Shown: piece after piece, positions 41,453-53,752 of the stretch | Layout: each line of letters begins with the position of its first letter | Numbering within the stretch: position 1 is the stretch's first letter | NCBI GenBank assembly: GCA_922989275.2 | Contig: OV277871.1 | Span: forward strand, 33,800,693-33,864,692 | Length of the DNA stretch: 64,000 nucleotides | DNA from: Gari tellinella | Taxonomy: Eukaryota > Mollusca > Bivalvia > Cardiida > Psammobiidae | Reading direction: 5' to 3' | The notes under the pieces: generated by a model | Database searches by the model: none | What the model was told of the DNA's origin: nothing | What the model saw: only the letters and a program-made list of their open reading frames with translations | Translations under genes and position numbers: made by a program

Positions 41453-42553
41453 TCTATTTTTGTTGTTTTATAATGAATTATCGAGTATTAATTACTGTAT
41501 CTGGTATCAATTCAGAGTAAAACAATTTCAATAGAACGATTTCTGGATTTAAAATGATGAAATTGTGATGTTTACACATCATTAGAAAAAATTGATGTTT
41601 CTCCTAGAAAACTTTCCTAATAGTTTTTTAACGAGCTTTACAGGTGAATGTCTATTTTTGTTGTTTTATTATGAATTATCGAGTATTAATTAATGTATTT
41701 GGTATCAATTCAGAGTAAAACTAGTTCAATAGAGCGATTTCTGGATTTAAAATGATGAAATTGTGATGTTTACACGTTATTAGAAAAAATTGATGTTTCT
41801 GCTAGAAAACTTTCCTAATAGTTTTTTAACGAGCTTTACAGGTGAATGTCTATTTTTGTTGTTTTATAATGAATTATCGAGTATTAATCAATGTATTTGG
41901 TATCAATTCAGAGTAAAACTAGTTCAATAGAGCGATTTCTGGATTTAAAATGATGAAATTGTGATGTTTACACGTTATTAGAAAAAATTGATGTTTCTGC
42001 TAGAAAACTTTCCTAATAGTTTTTTAACGAGCTTTACAGGTGAATGTCTATTTTTGTTGTTTTATAATGAATTATCGAGTATTAATGAATGTATTTGGTA
42101 TCAATTCAGAGTAAAACAAGTTCAATAGAGCGATTTCTGGATTTAAAATGATGAAATTGTGATGTTTACACGTTATTAGAAAAAATTGATATTTCTCCTA
42201 GAAAACTTTCCTAATAGTTTTTTAACGAGCTTTACAGGTGAATGTCTATTTTTGTTGTTTTATAATGAATTATCGAGTATTAATTAATGTATTTGGTATC
42301 AATTCAGAGTAAAACTAGTTCAATAGAGCGATTTCTGGATTTAAAATGATGAAATTGTGATGTTTACACATCATTAGAAAAAATTGATGTTTCTCCTAGA
42401 AAACTTTCCTAATAGTTTTTTAACGAGCTTTACAGGTGAATGTCTATTTTTGTTGTTTTATTATGAATTATCGAGTATTAATTAATGTATTTGGTATCAA
42501 TTCAGAGTAAAACCAGTTCAATAGAACGATTTCTGGATTTAAAATGATAAAAT
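41453..42553. repeat. 198-bp satellite inside the Polinton, about 5.5 units
   Basis: Units start TCTATTTTTGTTGTTTTATA at 41453, 41651, 41849, 42047, 42245 and 42443: an exact 198-bp period with few differences. AT-rich, no ORF, no similarity to the MITEs nearby. Confidence 0.95.
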
Positions 42554-42975
42554 TCGAACATTTTGTTCATTTTATGCCAATACTGTACAATGGGGATTGC
42601 TGATGAGTTAATGACGTTTCAATCTGTGACTTCTGACCGTGCGAGCGAGATCGCCATAGTTACTGTTTTTATGGCTAAACCTTTAACATGCTAAGTAATC
42701 TGTGGTCTGCAGCATGTTGTTATTTGCATTTTATGATCAAATATCCATTATTCATCTGTATGTTTAATATCAATGTGTACTACCACTAGATTGTTACATG
42801 TCTAAAGTCAAGCATATCAAATGATCAACTTAATAAAATGGATAATGTACACATTGTGTGACAAAACATGGGGGGAGTTCAGTTAAAAACTTTATACTTT
42901 AGCCCCCTAGTATCTGGGAATTATACTGGTATGAAACTCTCACAGTTCACAAAGAAAGAGGGTTTTTCGCGGTAG
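42554..42975. other. Polinton right non-coding region, middle
   Basis: Unassigned AT-rich sequence without genes. Confidence 0.4.
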
Positions 42976-43630
42976 GTTACAGCAAAACGGTTTGAATTTG
43001 TCAGTCAAGGCTCATTCGATCTGCTTTACTTGCAACCTGCTTTTAAGTCGTCATCTGTCTTCAAAACAAGAAAACATGCTATGGGGTAAAGGGTTAAGGA
43101 AATGTATTAATACTCTACCTGTGCTTAACCCTGCTTTAAGTATTCATCTGCCTTCAAAGCTAGAAACGTGCTATGGGGAAGTTTTAAAACACGTGTGTTG
43201 CACGGACTGTATCAGCAGGATAAAGGTTACAGCAAAACGCTCAGAATGTGTCGGTCCATGGGCATGATTCTGCTTTACTTTCAGCCTGTTTTAAGTAGTC
43301 ATCTGCCTTCAAAGCTAGAAACGTGCTATGGGGTAGTTTTAAAACACGTGTGTTGCACGGACTGTGTCAGCAGGGTAAAGGTTACAGCAAAACGCTCAGA
43401 GTGTGTCGGTCAAGGCGCATTCTGCTTTACTTTCAGCCTGCTTTAAGTAGTCATCTGTCTTCAAAGCTAGAAACGTACTATGGGGTAGTTTAAAACACGT
43501 GTGTTGCACGGACTGTATCAGCAGGATAAAGGTTACAGCAAAACGCTCAGAATGTGTCGGTCCATGGGCATTATTCTGCTTTACTTTCAGCCTGCTTTAA
43601 GTGGTCATAGATATGGGGTAAAGGGTTAAG
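42976..43630. repeat. MITE-derived satellite inside the Polinton
   Basis: About four units of ~151-155 bp (the repeated AGCAAAACGC occurs at 43231, 43386 and 43537). Each unit joins half of the family B palindrome (TCTGCTTTACTTTCAGCCTG) and its right end (GCTATGGGGTAGTTT) to ACACGTGTGTTGCACGGACT. The array ends with a normal B terminus (ATGGGGTAAAGGGTTAA). Confidence 0.8.
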
Positions 43631-44634
43631 GAAATGTATAAATACACTACCTGTGTTTAACGTCAATCACAGTTTTGTTAAAAATCTCAAACATTGAGAT
43701 GTGTGTATAATGCTGCAGAGAGAGAGGGGGACCCTAATGAGATAATGAGTTCCCCAGGCTCCCTGAGAAACGAATTGGTCCCTAACGACCTGGTAGAAGT
43801 GAAAACAGATGTCTGCCTCATGCTTACTGTGTAGTTAAAGTCTAAAACCGTGAACTTTTACATGTACAGTAATTCCTCTCTTTTTCAGGTTTATTATGAA
43901 ACTCAGATAACCATTTATAATAATAAAAGAAACACTTTAACTTTTTCGAACTGTTACTTGAATGAAAAAAGACCGCTTCCTACGCTCTCTTAAGCAGACG
44001 ATGCTGGAAAAAGTTTAATAGATAAAATAGTCAGCGGTATAAGGGTTAAGAGGGGTTAAAGCAGACGAAGTCTTCCGTAAAACTATGACCGTAGAGTCTT
44101 GATTTAAATACTGTTTTTCATTAACTGTTTCATTTGTAAACACTTACCTTCAGCGTATTCTACTGTGTTGTTTTTCGGTGTTTCCCATTCAACGACTGGA
44201 CATCGTATGAGAGTGGAGAGAATTCCCATGTCTATTTTTAACGTCGATTATAGGCCCTTCACGCATGCGCCCGGTAAAAGGTGTCTGAACAAGTCTGGTC
44301 AGGACAAGCAATTCACTCGGGGTGAACATGCTGTAACATGCTGTCTGCTTTGGTAGGTCTTATCCGTGGACAACGCATGCGCGCTGTAAAACGTGTCTGG
44401 ACAAGTCTTGCTAATTAACGGGTTAGGGCAGGCTATTTACTGGGGGTAAAACCCAATATGCTGTAAGATGATGTCTGCTTGATTAAAAGACTATCCGTGA
44501 ACAACGGTATGGGGACTATGTACAGAAAAAATGGACCTATAAAACCATACCCTCTATAAGCTAAGCAATACCCTTTGAAAACCTCTACTTAGCACCTATC
44601 CCCCTTAGCCGTCTTTCGTCGTCTGCACTGACAT
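43631..44634. other. Polinton right non-coding region, last part
   Basis: No gene. Two to three diverged repeats of about 120-155 bp (CGCATGCGC.C.GTAAAA, GTGTCTG.ACAAGTCT, TGCTGTAA.ATG) lie at about 44250-44520. Confidence 0.5.
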
Positions 44635-45281
44635 CGTTTATTTTAAGGTATGACACAATATCTATTTTTATCCATCCCTGTGAGCTCGGCATGTTCTCAC
44701 GGGCCCTGACTGCTATACATTCTCACGGTACTGTGTCTCTGAATTGCCTTCATTTCCGGCAGTTAATGGCTTTTTAATGTCTTGTTGATTAGGCTTGACT
44801 GCCATTTGCTCTCCCTGGTCGGGGGTTAATGCCCTAGGCCTCTTCTCGGCTGATGCAATACTTGTAACACCGGCCAGCTAAATATAGCGATGCTGTCATT
44901 TTAAACATTGCGCCCTCTATCCGCGCATGAAGGAGAAACATCTCAGTCATTTGAACTGAAAACATCGATGTGAACACACGTTATATGCAAGACCTCTAAG
45001 ATTCCCCTCTGATAGGGAAGAACCTGACGCTCAATGTCCCTGGCTATCTTAACAGATCGTAAACAGGTCAGTTCTGTATACCGTGTAGACCCAGATTCGT
45101 GAAAATTCAATAATTCAACATGGCCGCTTTTTTTCCGTTCAAACCCAAATCCAATATGGCTACCCCCACAAGACCTTCACCCTGGGCTAAATATAGACCC
45201 ACGTGCTTTTTCTATTTTTAGAAAGTAGGTCATCCAAAATGGCGTCGATTTATTTACACCCAAACCGACGCATATACTACT
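44635..45281. repeat. Polinton right TIR, 647 bp
   Basis: Complement of the left TIR plus an extra 167 bp at 44861-45027. About nine substitutions and one 5-bp indel against the left copy by eye. Confidence 0.95.
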
Positions 45282-45287
45282 ATTATT
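45282..45287. repeat. Polinton target-site duplication, right copy
   Basis: ATTATT, identical to 29070-29075. The host unit continues with ACTAAAATCGCAT. Confidence 0.9.
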
Positions 45288-45965
45288 ACTAAAATCGCAT
45301 GTGGCATATCTGAGTTTTTGCCCTTTATGTACTAGAAATGACTGTTTTCAGCAAGTTTTGCTCTCCAACACAAATGCTTTTTTTTAATCTTCACCAAACT
45401 TGCTGAAAGTTTTCATTAATATAAAAACAAGGTTAGGTTTGAATCCTACTAAAATCGCATAAGGCGTGTTGGAGTAATAGCCCTTTAATTATTAAAAAAT
45501 GGCTGTTTCAGCCTTTTTTGCTCTCTAACACAAAGAGTTTTCATCGGATCTTCACCAAACCTGCTGAAATTCTTTATTTATATAAAATCTAGGTCCAGTT
45601 CGATTATTACTAAAGTCCCATAAGGATTATCTTAGTTATTGCCCTTTATGTATTAAAAAGGACTGTTTCACCATTTTTTGCTCTCTAACGCAAATACTTT
45701 TTTTTCTTGACCTAGATTTATTACCAATACACATTGTCAGCAAGTTTGGTGAAGATCCAATAAAAAGTGTTTGTGTTAGAGAACAGAAAATGCTGAAACA
45801 GTCATTTTTTAATTTTTCAAGGGCAATAACTCATGCGATTTCGCTAGTTATTGAACCTGACCTAGATTATATACTAATAAACATTTGTAGCAAGTTTGGT
45901 GAAGACCCAATAAGAAGTGTTTGAGTTAGAGAGCGGACAAGGCTGAAACAGTCATTTTCAGCAAG
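45288..45965. repeat. Host repeat array, right of the Polinton, with inversion
   Basis: Continues the ~140-bp units in direct orientation to about 45700, then two units in reverse orientation (CTTGACCTAGATTTATTACC, CAGCAAGTTTGGTGAAGA). The pre-insertion locus was therefore an inverted repeat. Confidence 0.7.
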
Positions 45966-45985
45966 CCAAATGTAAAGATTCTCCG

Positions 45986-48900
45986 TTAGCTCAGCACATT
46001 ATTACACTTTTTGGGGTGAATCATGCACTTAGTGATACAAGCATCAAACTTGGCACACTTGCACTTCTATCTGTTGTTTTTCATAAAAGCCCGTTAGCCA
46101 CTTGAAAAAATCAAAATGGCGGCCATTTTTCAAGATGGCCGCCATTGCAGGTTCGAAAATACAGTTTTGTTGCTAATATTTGACATATATGGCCGTTCTT
46201 TACAGTTTTGGTGTCTGAGTATATGTTTTAAGGTATAAGGAAACTAACTAAGTCTATTTCAACGTGTTTTAAAACTTACTTTATCATGTAATGGCCAATT
46301 TGTGACCAAAATACATAGTTTTTTCGAAGATGGACACTATTTTTGGTTCAAATTTACGATTCTCTTTCTTACATTTGACGTACATTGCCATAGTTTTACA
46401 CTTTTTGAGTCTAAATATATTTTTACAGCAGAAGGAAGCTAATGTTGTCAGCATCAGACTGCTGTGTTTGCACAATAACAAAAGACAGTATATTTTTTAA
46501 AAAAAAATACTTAACTGCGTAATGACAAATTTGTTGAGTTTGTTTGCATATGTTTGCCAACATAGTCTCTAATGTAGAATATCTTTTCTTACATCTGGTT
46601 TATATGACGATTGGTCATATTTTTGGTGTCAAAGAATGTCTCCGGTCGGTTAGAAACTCATATCATTGTCTAATGACCTATTTTAGCTACACATATATTT
46701 TTACTCCGTAGCTGACCAAAGCTTGTTGTCTGTTGTTATGTGACTGCTTATGCTGAATGCTGTTTTCTCATAATTATAATTTCATTTATCTGAACAATGA
46801 TTGCCCAAACTATACTACATGTACTTTATCTGACACTGCAATTACTTTACCATACACTATTCTATCTTTCAAGTATACTGACAAGTCTTGAATATGTTTC
46901 TTTTTTCTCAATTTAAATATAATTGCATTAACAAACAAACAAAATTCCTTAATTATCTAACATAACAATTAATCCATGTACCAACAACAAACATCATGCT
47001 AATTCTGAAGATCATTTAACCACTTTGTAACTTCTTACCAGAAAAAGTACATGTATATGTAAGACGCACGTACATGTATCTGCATTCCACCACATGTTAT
47101 AAATGTGACCAAAATTTAATACAGTCTACTGCCGCATATCCCAATAGTCATTATTATATTTAAATCAAACAATGTGCCTACAGAGTTGATGCCCATTATG
47201 ACTCATGTCCATAGTAAAAGTGACTAGATAATTCATGGATACCATTTATCTTACTACTGCATGAGCGTGTAAGTAATCATGTGAACAAGGGAGCATCTGA
47301 TAAATTGATTAATATCGTTCAAAAGACAGACACGTAATCGGACGACAAACCAGTGTTTCTTATATATTTTGAATAAAATCAAAATTTCAAAGTAAAAGAT
47401 TCGGTGGTGGAATTTGAAAAAAATGAATGAATATACCCAACACCTAAATGACTGATTATTTCTTGCAGGAATTACTGATGGGCCTTGGTGGCTCATGCAT
47501 TATTGTATTATGACACTGGTTAAACTGATTTTCACAACAGAGAAAGGGCCATTTTACACCAATAAATATGTTTTAGATGTATTTGTCTGTATAGTAGGTA
47601 AAAGTCAACAAAATTGATCTGTTAATGTTTCATCTTGGACAGCTTGAATATTTGCACAAACAACATCTTCATTATGTTTGGTATATGTACACCAGATGTT
47701 CACTGTTAATAAAGAAAGGCTGCGCCATGAAAAAAGTTATAGTTTTTATTTTGCTTGAAGACGCTTAGTGTCTACTATACTTGTTGAATAAGTTAAGATA
47801 TGAAATAGATGAATGACCATGAGCGTGATGAAAACAATATGGAGAAATATCAGATCCAGTATGGATAGTGTGTTTTCTTTTACGTAATACAGCCGTTCTG
47901 ATATATGGTGCTTGACCAATCAAATAAGCAAATCAAAATGGTTATCAAAAATGAAGGCAATGTGGACTCCTTTCAATAAAATCAGATTTCAGCAATGTTG
48001 AGAAATATACTTTACACGAAAAGTCTTGTCTCTTCTTCAAAGTCAATACATGCAACCATTTGAGAGTATGACCCTTAAAACTCCGCATGAATCTTTTTAA
48101 AGAATTTCCATTCCTGAGTTTGGTTTAAAAAATGTAACAGTTCTGTTCTGCAAACATAGGGACGGATGTATAGTCTACCTATTCTGACAACAGACTTTTA
48201 AAAGCGATATGATGTGATATAGCACAGTCAAATATAGTATAAGTTTCTTGTGGTACAATTGCATAAAGACAGAACGTTTCAGCTGTTTGCTAAAGCTATT
48301 TGATGTGGACACATAGTACTGCTAATATCATATTTGAGATTGATCCCTGTGTAATCTTCAACAACATTTTAAGAAATTATACAATGTTAACATGAAGAAG
48401 TGTGTGCACAAATTTTGTTCATGCATGAATTGCAAGCCATAACCGGAGACCACACCACTCCCATGTTAAAAGCTAATGACATAAAATTTCATGTCGATGT
48501 GAATTTCTAATGCTAATTCAAATTATCTTGTTCTACAGAAAGTGTTGGTTGCAATTGGTCAACGGTCAAACATGAGCTAGTTTCACGCCAAATTTCCATA
48601 TAAGAAAGAGAAAAGGCTGCATAGAATACATAAACTGAAAGATATGGTGCATGTGCAAAGTCCAGTCTATAATCATAAATCATAATGTACAAGCAATAAA
48701 ATCTGGAAATTGCATCAATTATGCCAAGTCATGGGATGAGATTATTGTGTTTGATTGGACATGTTAGCTTGATGGTATATATCTTAAGGTGCAGTTCCTA
48801 AAGGTCAAGCCCCTCTGTTGAACATGCCAAATGTTCTGCATACCAAATACATGTAGCTTGTGTCATGTTGGAAGTATCTCATAGAGTTGAAATGAATGAA

Positions 48901-50372
48901 ACATTGCTGATACATTGGACAACCCTGTTACCTAGTGATATGATTGCAAATACCCGATTAAACATAGATACTAAAGTTACGTGTTTGCAGGGACAGATGC
49001 AAGTACAAGTATTTAGGATGTGGCCTTCCTTGTTCAGACTAATATACCGATATTTAGAAATGTGAAAATGAACACCTACATAAGTATAAGCGATTATACA
49101 CCAACTCCAGCATGTACACTAAGAAATAACTGCTCAAATAGTCATAAACCACATATATGCCATTAAAATAAGTCATTACCCTAAAGAACAAGATTCTTAA
49201 TAAAGTAAATGATCACATAATTAGCTTTCGGTGTTCTTATCATAATGCTTTACACCAAAAGTATGACAAGTGGCCAGAAGTATATACGGTAGAAAAGATC
49301 AGAAAGGATATTATAATCACTATTGCAAAAAGGAACGATCAACTGTGAGCAAAAAACACTTATTTTGTCTAGATTGGTGATTGTGCAATAAAATTAGTTT
49401 CAATTCAGAAAGAAGTTGTCTGAATTAGCTTCCTGATACTTTATGACATCTATGTTGACACATAAAACATAAATGTTGATCAAATTTAAGAAATGCTTTT
49501 GCTTATACCAATATAAAATGGTGGTCATTTTGAAAACAAACGATGTAGCTTTGCTATTTTGCCTTAAAGTAAACTTCTGTTCAGCTTGAGGTTACTGAAT
49601 TGGCTTCCTTATGCTTTTTAAAAACATTGTTTTAGTGAAATTTGGTCAAACATGTCAAATATTACAAAAGAATTGGTCAATGATCATAGTCGATTATAAA
49701 AGCTCTTCAGAGCTTATGTTACTTGTATATGTATTGCCGACTCAAAAATAAACCTTATCATATGCATGGCAGTCATCTTGTAAAAACTGGAGGCCACTTT
49801 GAATTTTTACGTGGCTAACGGATTTTGTTGAAAGTAGGGTCATACAAGTTAAATACCAAATTTGATGCTTGTATCACCAAGTTCGTGATTTTGTTTTAGA
49901 ACTGATGTGTACAGATTTATGTAGTTGTTATGTGAAAAATAGCATCTTCAGACAAAAGCAATTGAAGACAATATCATTAAATAACATGACAGAAGGTAAA
50001 TTGAGTGTATAATCTATAAAATCCTGTGAATTTGGTTTTTACCTTGACACACACTTCGCTTTTGTACAGTTTTGCTTAAATCACGATTAAATGAACTTCT
50101 TACAAGTCTATGGATCACATAATTAGCTTCTGTATGCTTGAAAACATATAATTAGACACAAAAAGTTTGAAAGTCTGTCAAATATATCCGATGTTAGAGA
50201 TAAAACTGTATAATAGAGCCTGAAATGGCGGCCATCTTGAAAAATGGCCGCCATTTTGAATTTTGACGTGGCTAACGGGCTTTTTGTTGAAAGTAGGGGC
50301 ATACCAGTATACATACCAAATTTGATGCTTGTATCACCATGTGCATGATTTTTGTAATAATGTGCCCAGCTA
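45986..50372. mobile_element. 4.4-kb non-coding element with ~170-bp TIRs
   Basis: The left end TAGCTCAGCACATTATTAC and the complement of the right end TAGCTGGGCACATTATTAC continue into matching text: GATACAAGCATCAAA, AGCCCGTTAGCCAC, AAAATGGCGGCCATTTTTCA, AGATGGCCGCCATT. The interior has decayed repeats near both ends and otherwise unassigned AT-rich DNA; no ORF above 80 codons is convincing. Partial inner copies of the TIR text occur at about 49760-49890. Target duplication not resolved. Confidence 0.7.
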
Positions 50373-50650
50373 CGTATTTTTTTTAATCGCTCACCCCCAG
50401 TGAATAATATTTACACATTTTGACTGGATCTCATAGTTTAACCATGTGCCTACTGGTCGTAGCTTTACGTAGTTTACAAACTGTTTGAATCAAGAAAGAC
50501 GCCGCGTAATGCGGCGTCTCATCTGGATCCAAACTGTTTGACACTCGTCTTAAGGTTTGTTTAATTAAAACAATGCATAAATCTAAACTGAACAACTTTT
50601 GCAGACGACAATGTCAAAGCAGACGTCTGTGCCGCAGAATAAGGGTTAAC
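50373..50650. repeat. MITE remnant with GATCAGA-type hairpin
   Basis: The hairpin at 50477-50540 (AAACTGTTTGAATCAAGAAA, GACGCCGCGTAATGCGGCGTC) lies in a TTAA-ended remnant (AGAATAAGGGTTAA at about 50648). Confidence 0.5.
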
Positions 50651-50679
50651 CAGATGCTCCAGTACACATGTAAGCGGGA

Positions 50680-50865
50680 TTAATCCTAACTAATCTAACA
50701 TTTTCTCACTCATTTCAGCACCGAATGCTATGGTGTTACTACTGATTAAACCGTCTCTTCGAGACACTTTTAATGAGTATGACACCATTGGGTTTAAAAG
50801 CAGAAATAAAGATTTTAGTTTTCGAAATACTTCCGTTATCTGGAGCCCTGTATTTACAGAGGTGT
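50680..50865. repeat. Hairpin repeat (family C), copy 3
   Basis: ATGCTATGGTGTTACTACTG ... AGTATGACACCAT with GTCTCTTCGAGAC in the loop, ending TATCTGGAGCCCTG. It is in the opposite sense overall to 3230-3400. Confidence 0.55.
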
Positions 50866-51621
50866 CATTCTTTCCATTCACAAGGGAGGCTTTTTAATTT
50901 GTGCAGCACAAAAATATTATAAATAAAATTTAAAAAGCGAATTTCTTAGATAAAGCCGATTTTTGTGAAAGAATCACGTCCCACGTAGTTCAAATGGGAC
51001 CCCAAACAATCGTTTTATGCAGGTTTCTCAAAAACACAATGCGGCTTTAACACGAATTCTGAAATATTCATAATTTGAACAGTACGGGTATGTTCGAACT
51101 AGCGCAATCTCGAATGATCGAGTTTCGACTGAACTTAGCTTGGGTGGGGTTAATCATAATATACTTTGTTTCAATAAGCGACCATATTTTTAAAATTTAT
51201 AAATCATTTTAAAGGCTCGGCCTTCGGCCCCAATCATTTGAATAATTAGCGGCCATTAAAAACCATATACATGTACACTGTTAAACGTTTAAAATTACAG
51301 TTCGATTAATCCTATGTTCATTTGCAGCAAACTTTCTCATCAGCAAAACAAACTGCAGGAAATTAGTAGATTATGTTCAGAAATGCCATTTCTATCTCCT
51401 ATATAGTTCATTTCACAGTAAACATCCCTACAATCCATATTTCGATAAATACATTTAAAAGAAGAAACTTACCATAGATGTCAAAGCCAAACTACTCTAA
51501 AGTATGGAAATGGCTAGAGCGTAATTATCGTGTTTTGCAGTTTCCGCACGGTTTCGATCCCGACCAAGTTCGTACTGAATTTTCTTCTGATGTGTTTACT
51601 TATTTTTCCAAATTAATTGTA
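50866..51621. other. No gene seen
   Basis: Unassigned AT-rich sequence. Confidence 0.35.
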
Positions 51622-51868
51622 CAGTGGAAAATACGCTATTTTTCCCGATAAACGGGGTTGTACATGTAAAACAATTATAAGATTGCTAATGGTTTGGTGC
51701 CAAATCAGACGCCGGGTAATCCGGTGTCTGATCAGGCTCCAATGTGTGTGTCACTCATATTTTAAAAAATAATTGCACATTTCAGATGCTAGTTATTTTC
51801 TACATAAGAGTTAAATTGGGTCTAGCTTTCGTTTGCTTTTAAATGGGAACGAATTATGTCTTATGTAC
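51622..51868 (+). repeat. Degraded family A MITE
   Basis: CAGTGGAAAATACGCTATTT start and a recognisable GCCGGGTAATCCGGTGTCTG hairpin. The right end is blurred. Confidence 0.5.
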
Positions 51869-51893
51869 TTTACATCAAGGCCAATATGAAGTG

Positions 51894-52099
51894 CAGTGGA
51901 GAAAATGTTATTCGTTCCCAATAAACGTGTTTACGCTAAAACTATTATTTCCATTGCAAACAGTTAGGCACCAAACTGTTTACTACCTAAATAAACATCA
52001 ATTGTCAGAGTTGTCCAAAAGCTGTAATTTTCTATATTTAAGTGTTGAATTTGCGTTTCGTCTGCGTTTAAACGGGAAAGAATAACATATTCTCCACTG
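51894..52099 (+). mobile_element. Family A MITE, hairpin reduced
   Basis: Full right TIR (AACATATTCTCCACTG, then TA). The left TIR is good but the left TA is TG. Much of the central hairpin is lost. Confidence 0.65.
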
Positions 52100-52291
52100 T
52101 AAATAATGTACTTGCGGAACAATGGTTTAGCTTATAGATAATTATCGTTAATGTGTATTCGACTAATTCAGTTTCGAATGCGTGTAATTAATTTAACCTC
52201 TTCACTTCCTCAAACCGACAACCCTTAAAATTGCCATCAATAATGATACAGTGGAAAAGACGTTATTATTTCTAGTTAAAACGCAAACGTA

Positions 52292-52537
52292 CAGTGGAGA
52301 ATCTGTTATTCTTTCCCGTTTAAACGCAAACGTACGCAAACGCAAATCACTAAAACGTAGAAAAGAACAACTTTTGGACAATTCTGATATTTCATGTTTA
52401 TCCTGGTAGCAAACAGTTTGGAGCCTGATCAGACGCCGGGTTACCCGGCGTCTGATCTGGCTCCAAACTGTTTGCACTAGAAATAATAATTTTAGCGTAA
52501 ACGCGTTTATTGGGAAAGAATAACACATTCTCCACTG
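52292..52537 (-). mobile_element. Family A MITE, 246 bp, reverse
   Basis: TA at 52290-52291 and 52538-52539, with an intact hairpin. It inserted within an older degraded family A end (CAGTGGAAAAGACGTTATTA at about 52248). Confidence 0.8.
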
Positions 52538-52599
52538 TAACTCAAATACATTGCAATAAAATGTATACAAAAACACATTTTCTTACGATTCATTTGAAT

Positions 52600-53069
52600 T
52601 TGAGTTGTAAACAGTTTGGAGCCTGATCAGACGCCGGGTTTCCCGGCATCTGATCTGACTTGAAACTGCTTGCAATGGAAATAATTGTTTTGGCATAAAC
52701 ACATTTATTGGGAAATCATTACGTCTTATCCACTGTAGTTACCGTCCATGTATTTTCGACTATTCGAGTTTCGATTACCTCAAAGCGACTACCCTTGAAT
52801 CTGCAATCACTTTTGATATAAATCAGACGCTAAGTATTGTTGAAAAGACGTTATTCTCTCCCAATAAACCCATTTACCCTAAATCTATAATTTCCCTTGC
52901 AAAACAGTTTGGAGCCAGATCAGACGCCGGGTAACCCGGCGTCTGACCAGGCTTCAAACTGTTTGTCCCTTAGGTTTTAATGAATAGTTAGAAATTAGAA
53001 AATGTTGTTATTTTCACCATTTGAATACATTGAGTTTGCTTAACGGGAAAGAATTACGTTTCCCTGCTG
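52600..53069. repeat. Two degraded family A MITEs
   Basis: The first (to about 52737) keeps the hairpin GGAGCCTGATCAGACGCCGG and the end TTATCCACTGTA. The second (about 52838-53069) keeps GGAGCCAGATCAGACGCCGG and diverged TIRs. Confidence 0.5.
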
Positions 53070-53752
53070 TAACCTGAAACCTCAGAAAACAAAACAATTT
53101 TATTTGTCACCATGAATTTGTTCTACAAACTCATTTAATACAGAATAAGATTACTGTAGAAAACATCTACAGCGCTCACTTTCTACAACGACGCCCAGTG
53201 GGAGACATCATTATGTGAATTGTTCGGAGGGAGTCGTTATAGAGAGGAAATTGACTTACATTTGCAAACAGCTTGAATAAAAATCAGACGCCACGTAACG
53301 CGGCATCTGATCTTGATTCAAGCTGTTTGTCACTTATCATGAAGCTTTTTTCTGTCAAAATGTCCATTATATAACTTTAAGACGATAATTTTTAGCAGAC
53401 CATGTTGCAGCAGTAAAAGCGTTAGACATAATTCTCTTGTTTAGGAAGCTGTGACAAGGGTTCTTGTAAGGAGAGAGTCGTTGTTGGGAGGGCCGTTGTA
53501 GGGAGGGATCACTGTACGAACAGAACTGTTGGCTTGAGTTATATCATTCTCACTTGAAATATAATGAAATGAATTGTCGATTTTAGTTTCAAATTAAGTC
53601 TAGTACATTTTTATTAGGTCTGTTTTACGATACAAATGAAATACAATGCTGATCCTGATCAGAGGGTTCCGTTAAAGAGCGGTTTTGCTATTACATCTTT
53701 TTACTATATATATCTTCCGTTGCAAACATACTGATTTTACAGACTCTACATA
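53070..53752. other. No gene; one hairpin
   Basis: The hairpin at 53264-53329 (CAAACAGCTTGAATAAAAAT, CAGACGCCACG core) is of the GATCAGA type. The rest is unassigned. Confidence 0.45.

Larger units (their letters stand above)
29076..45281 (-). mobile_element. Complete Polinton/Maverick transposon, 16,206 bp
   Basis: TIRs start AGTAGTATATGCGTCGG and a 6-bp duplication bounds the element. Twelve minus-strand genes occupy 30242-40909, and the full replication, integration and virion gene set is present. The left 0.7 kb and right 3.7 kb between TIRs and genes are non-coding. All ORFs are open, and the TIRs differ by only about nine substitutions outside two indels by my count, so the insertion looks fairly young. 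Polintons are known as self-synthesising transposons and probable endogenous viruses. Whether this copy is active cannot be told from sequence. Confidence 0.95.

Noticed and set aside
52202..52576. ORFs of 60-199 codons with [24 protein letters not shown] text seen at many places
   Set aside because: They are readings across family A MITEs and their hairpins, found on both strands of every copy.
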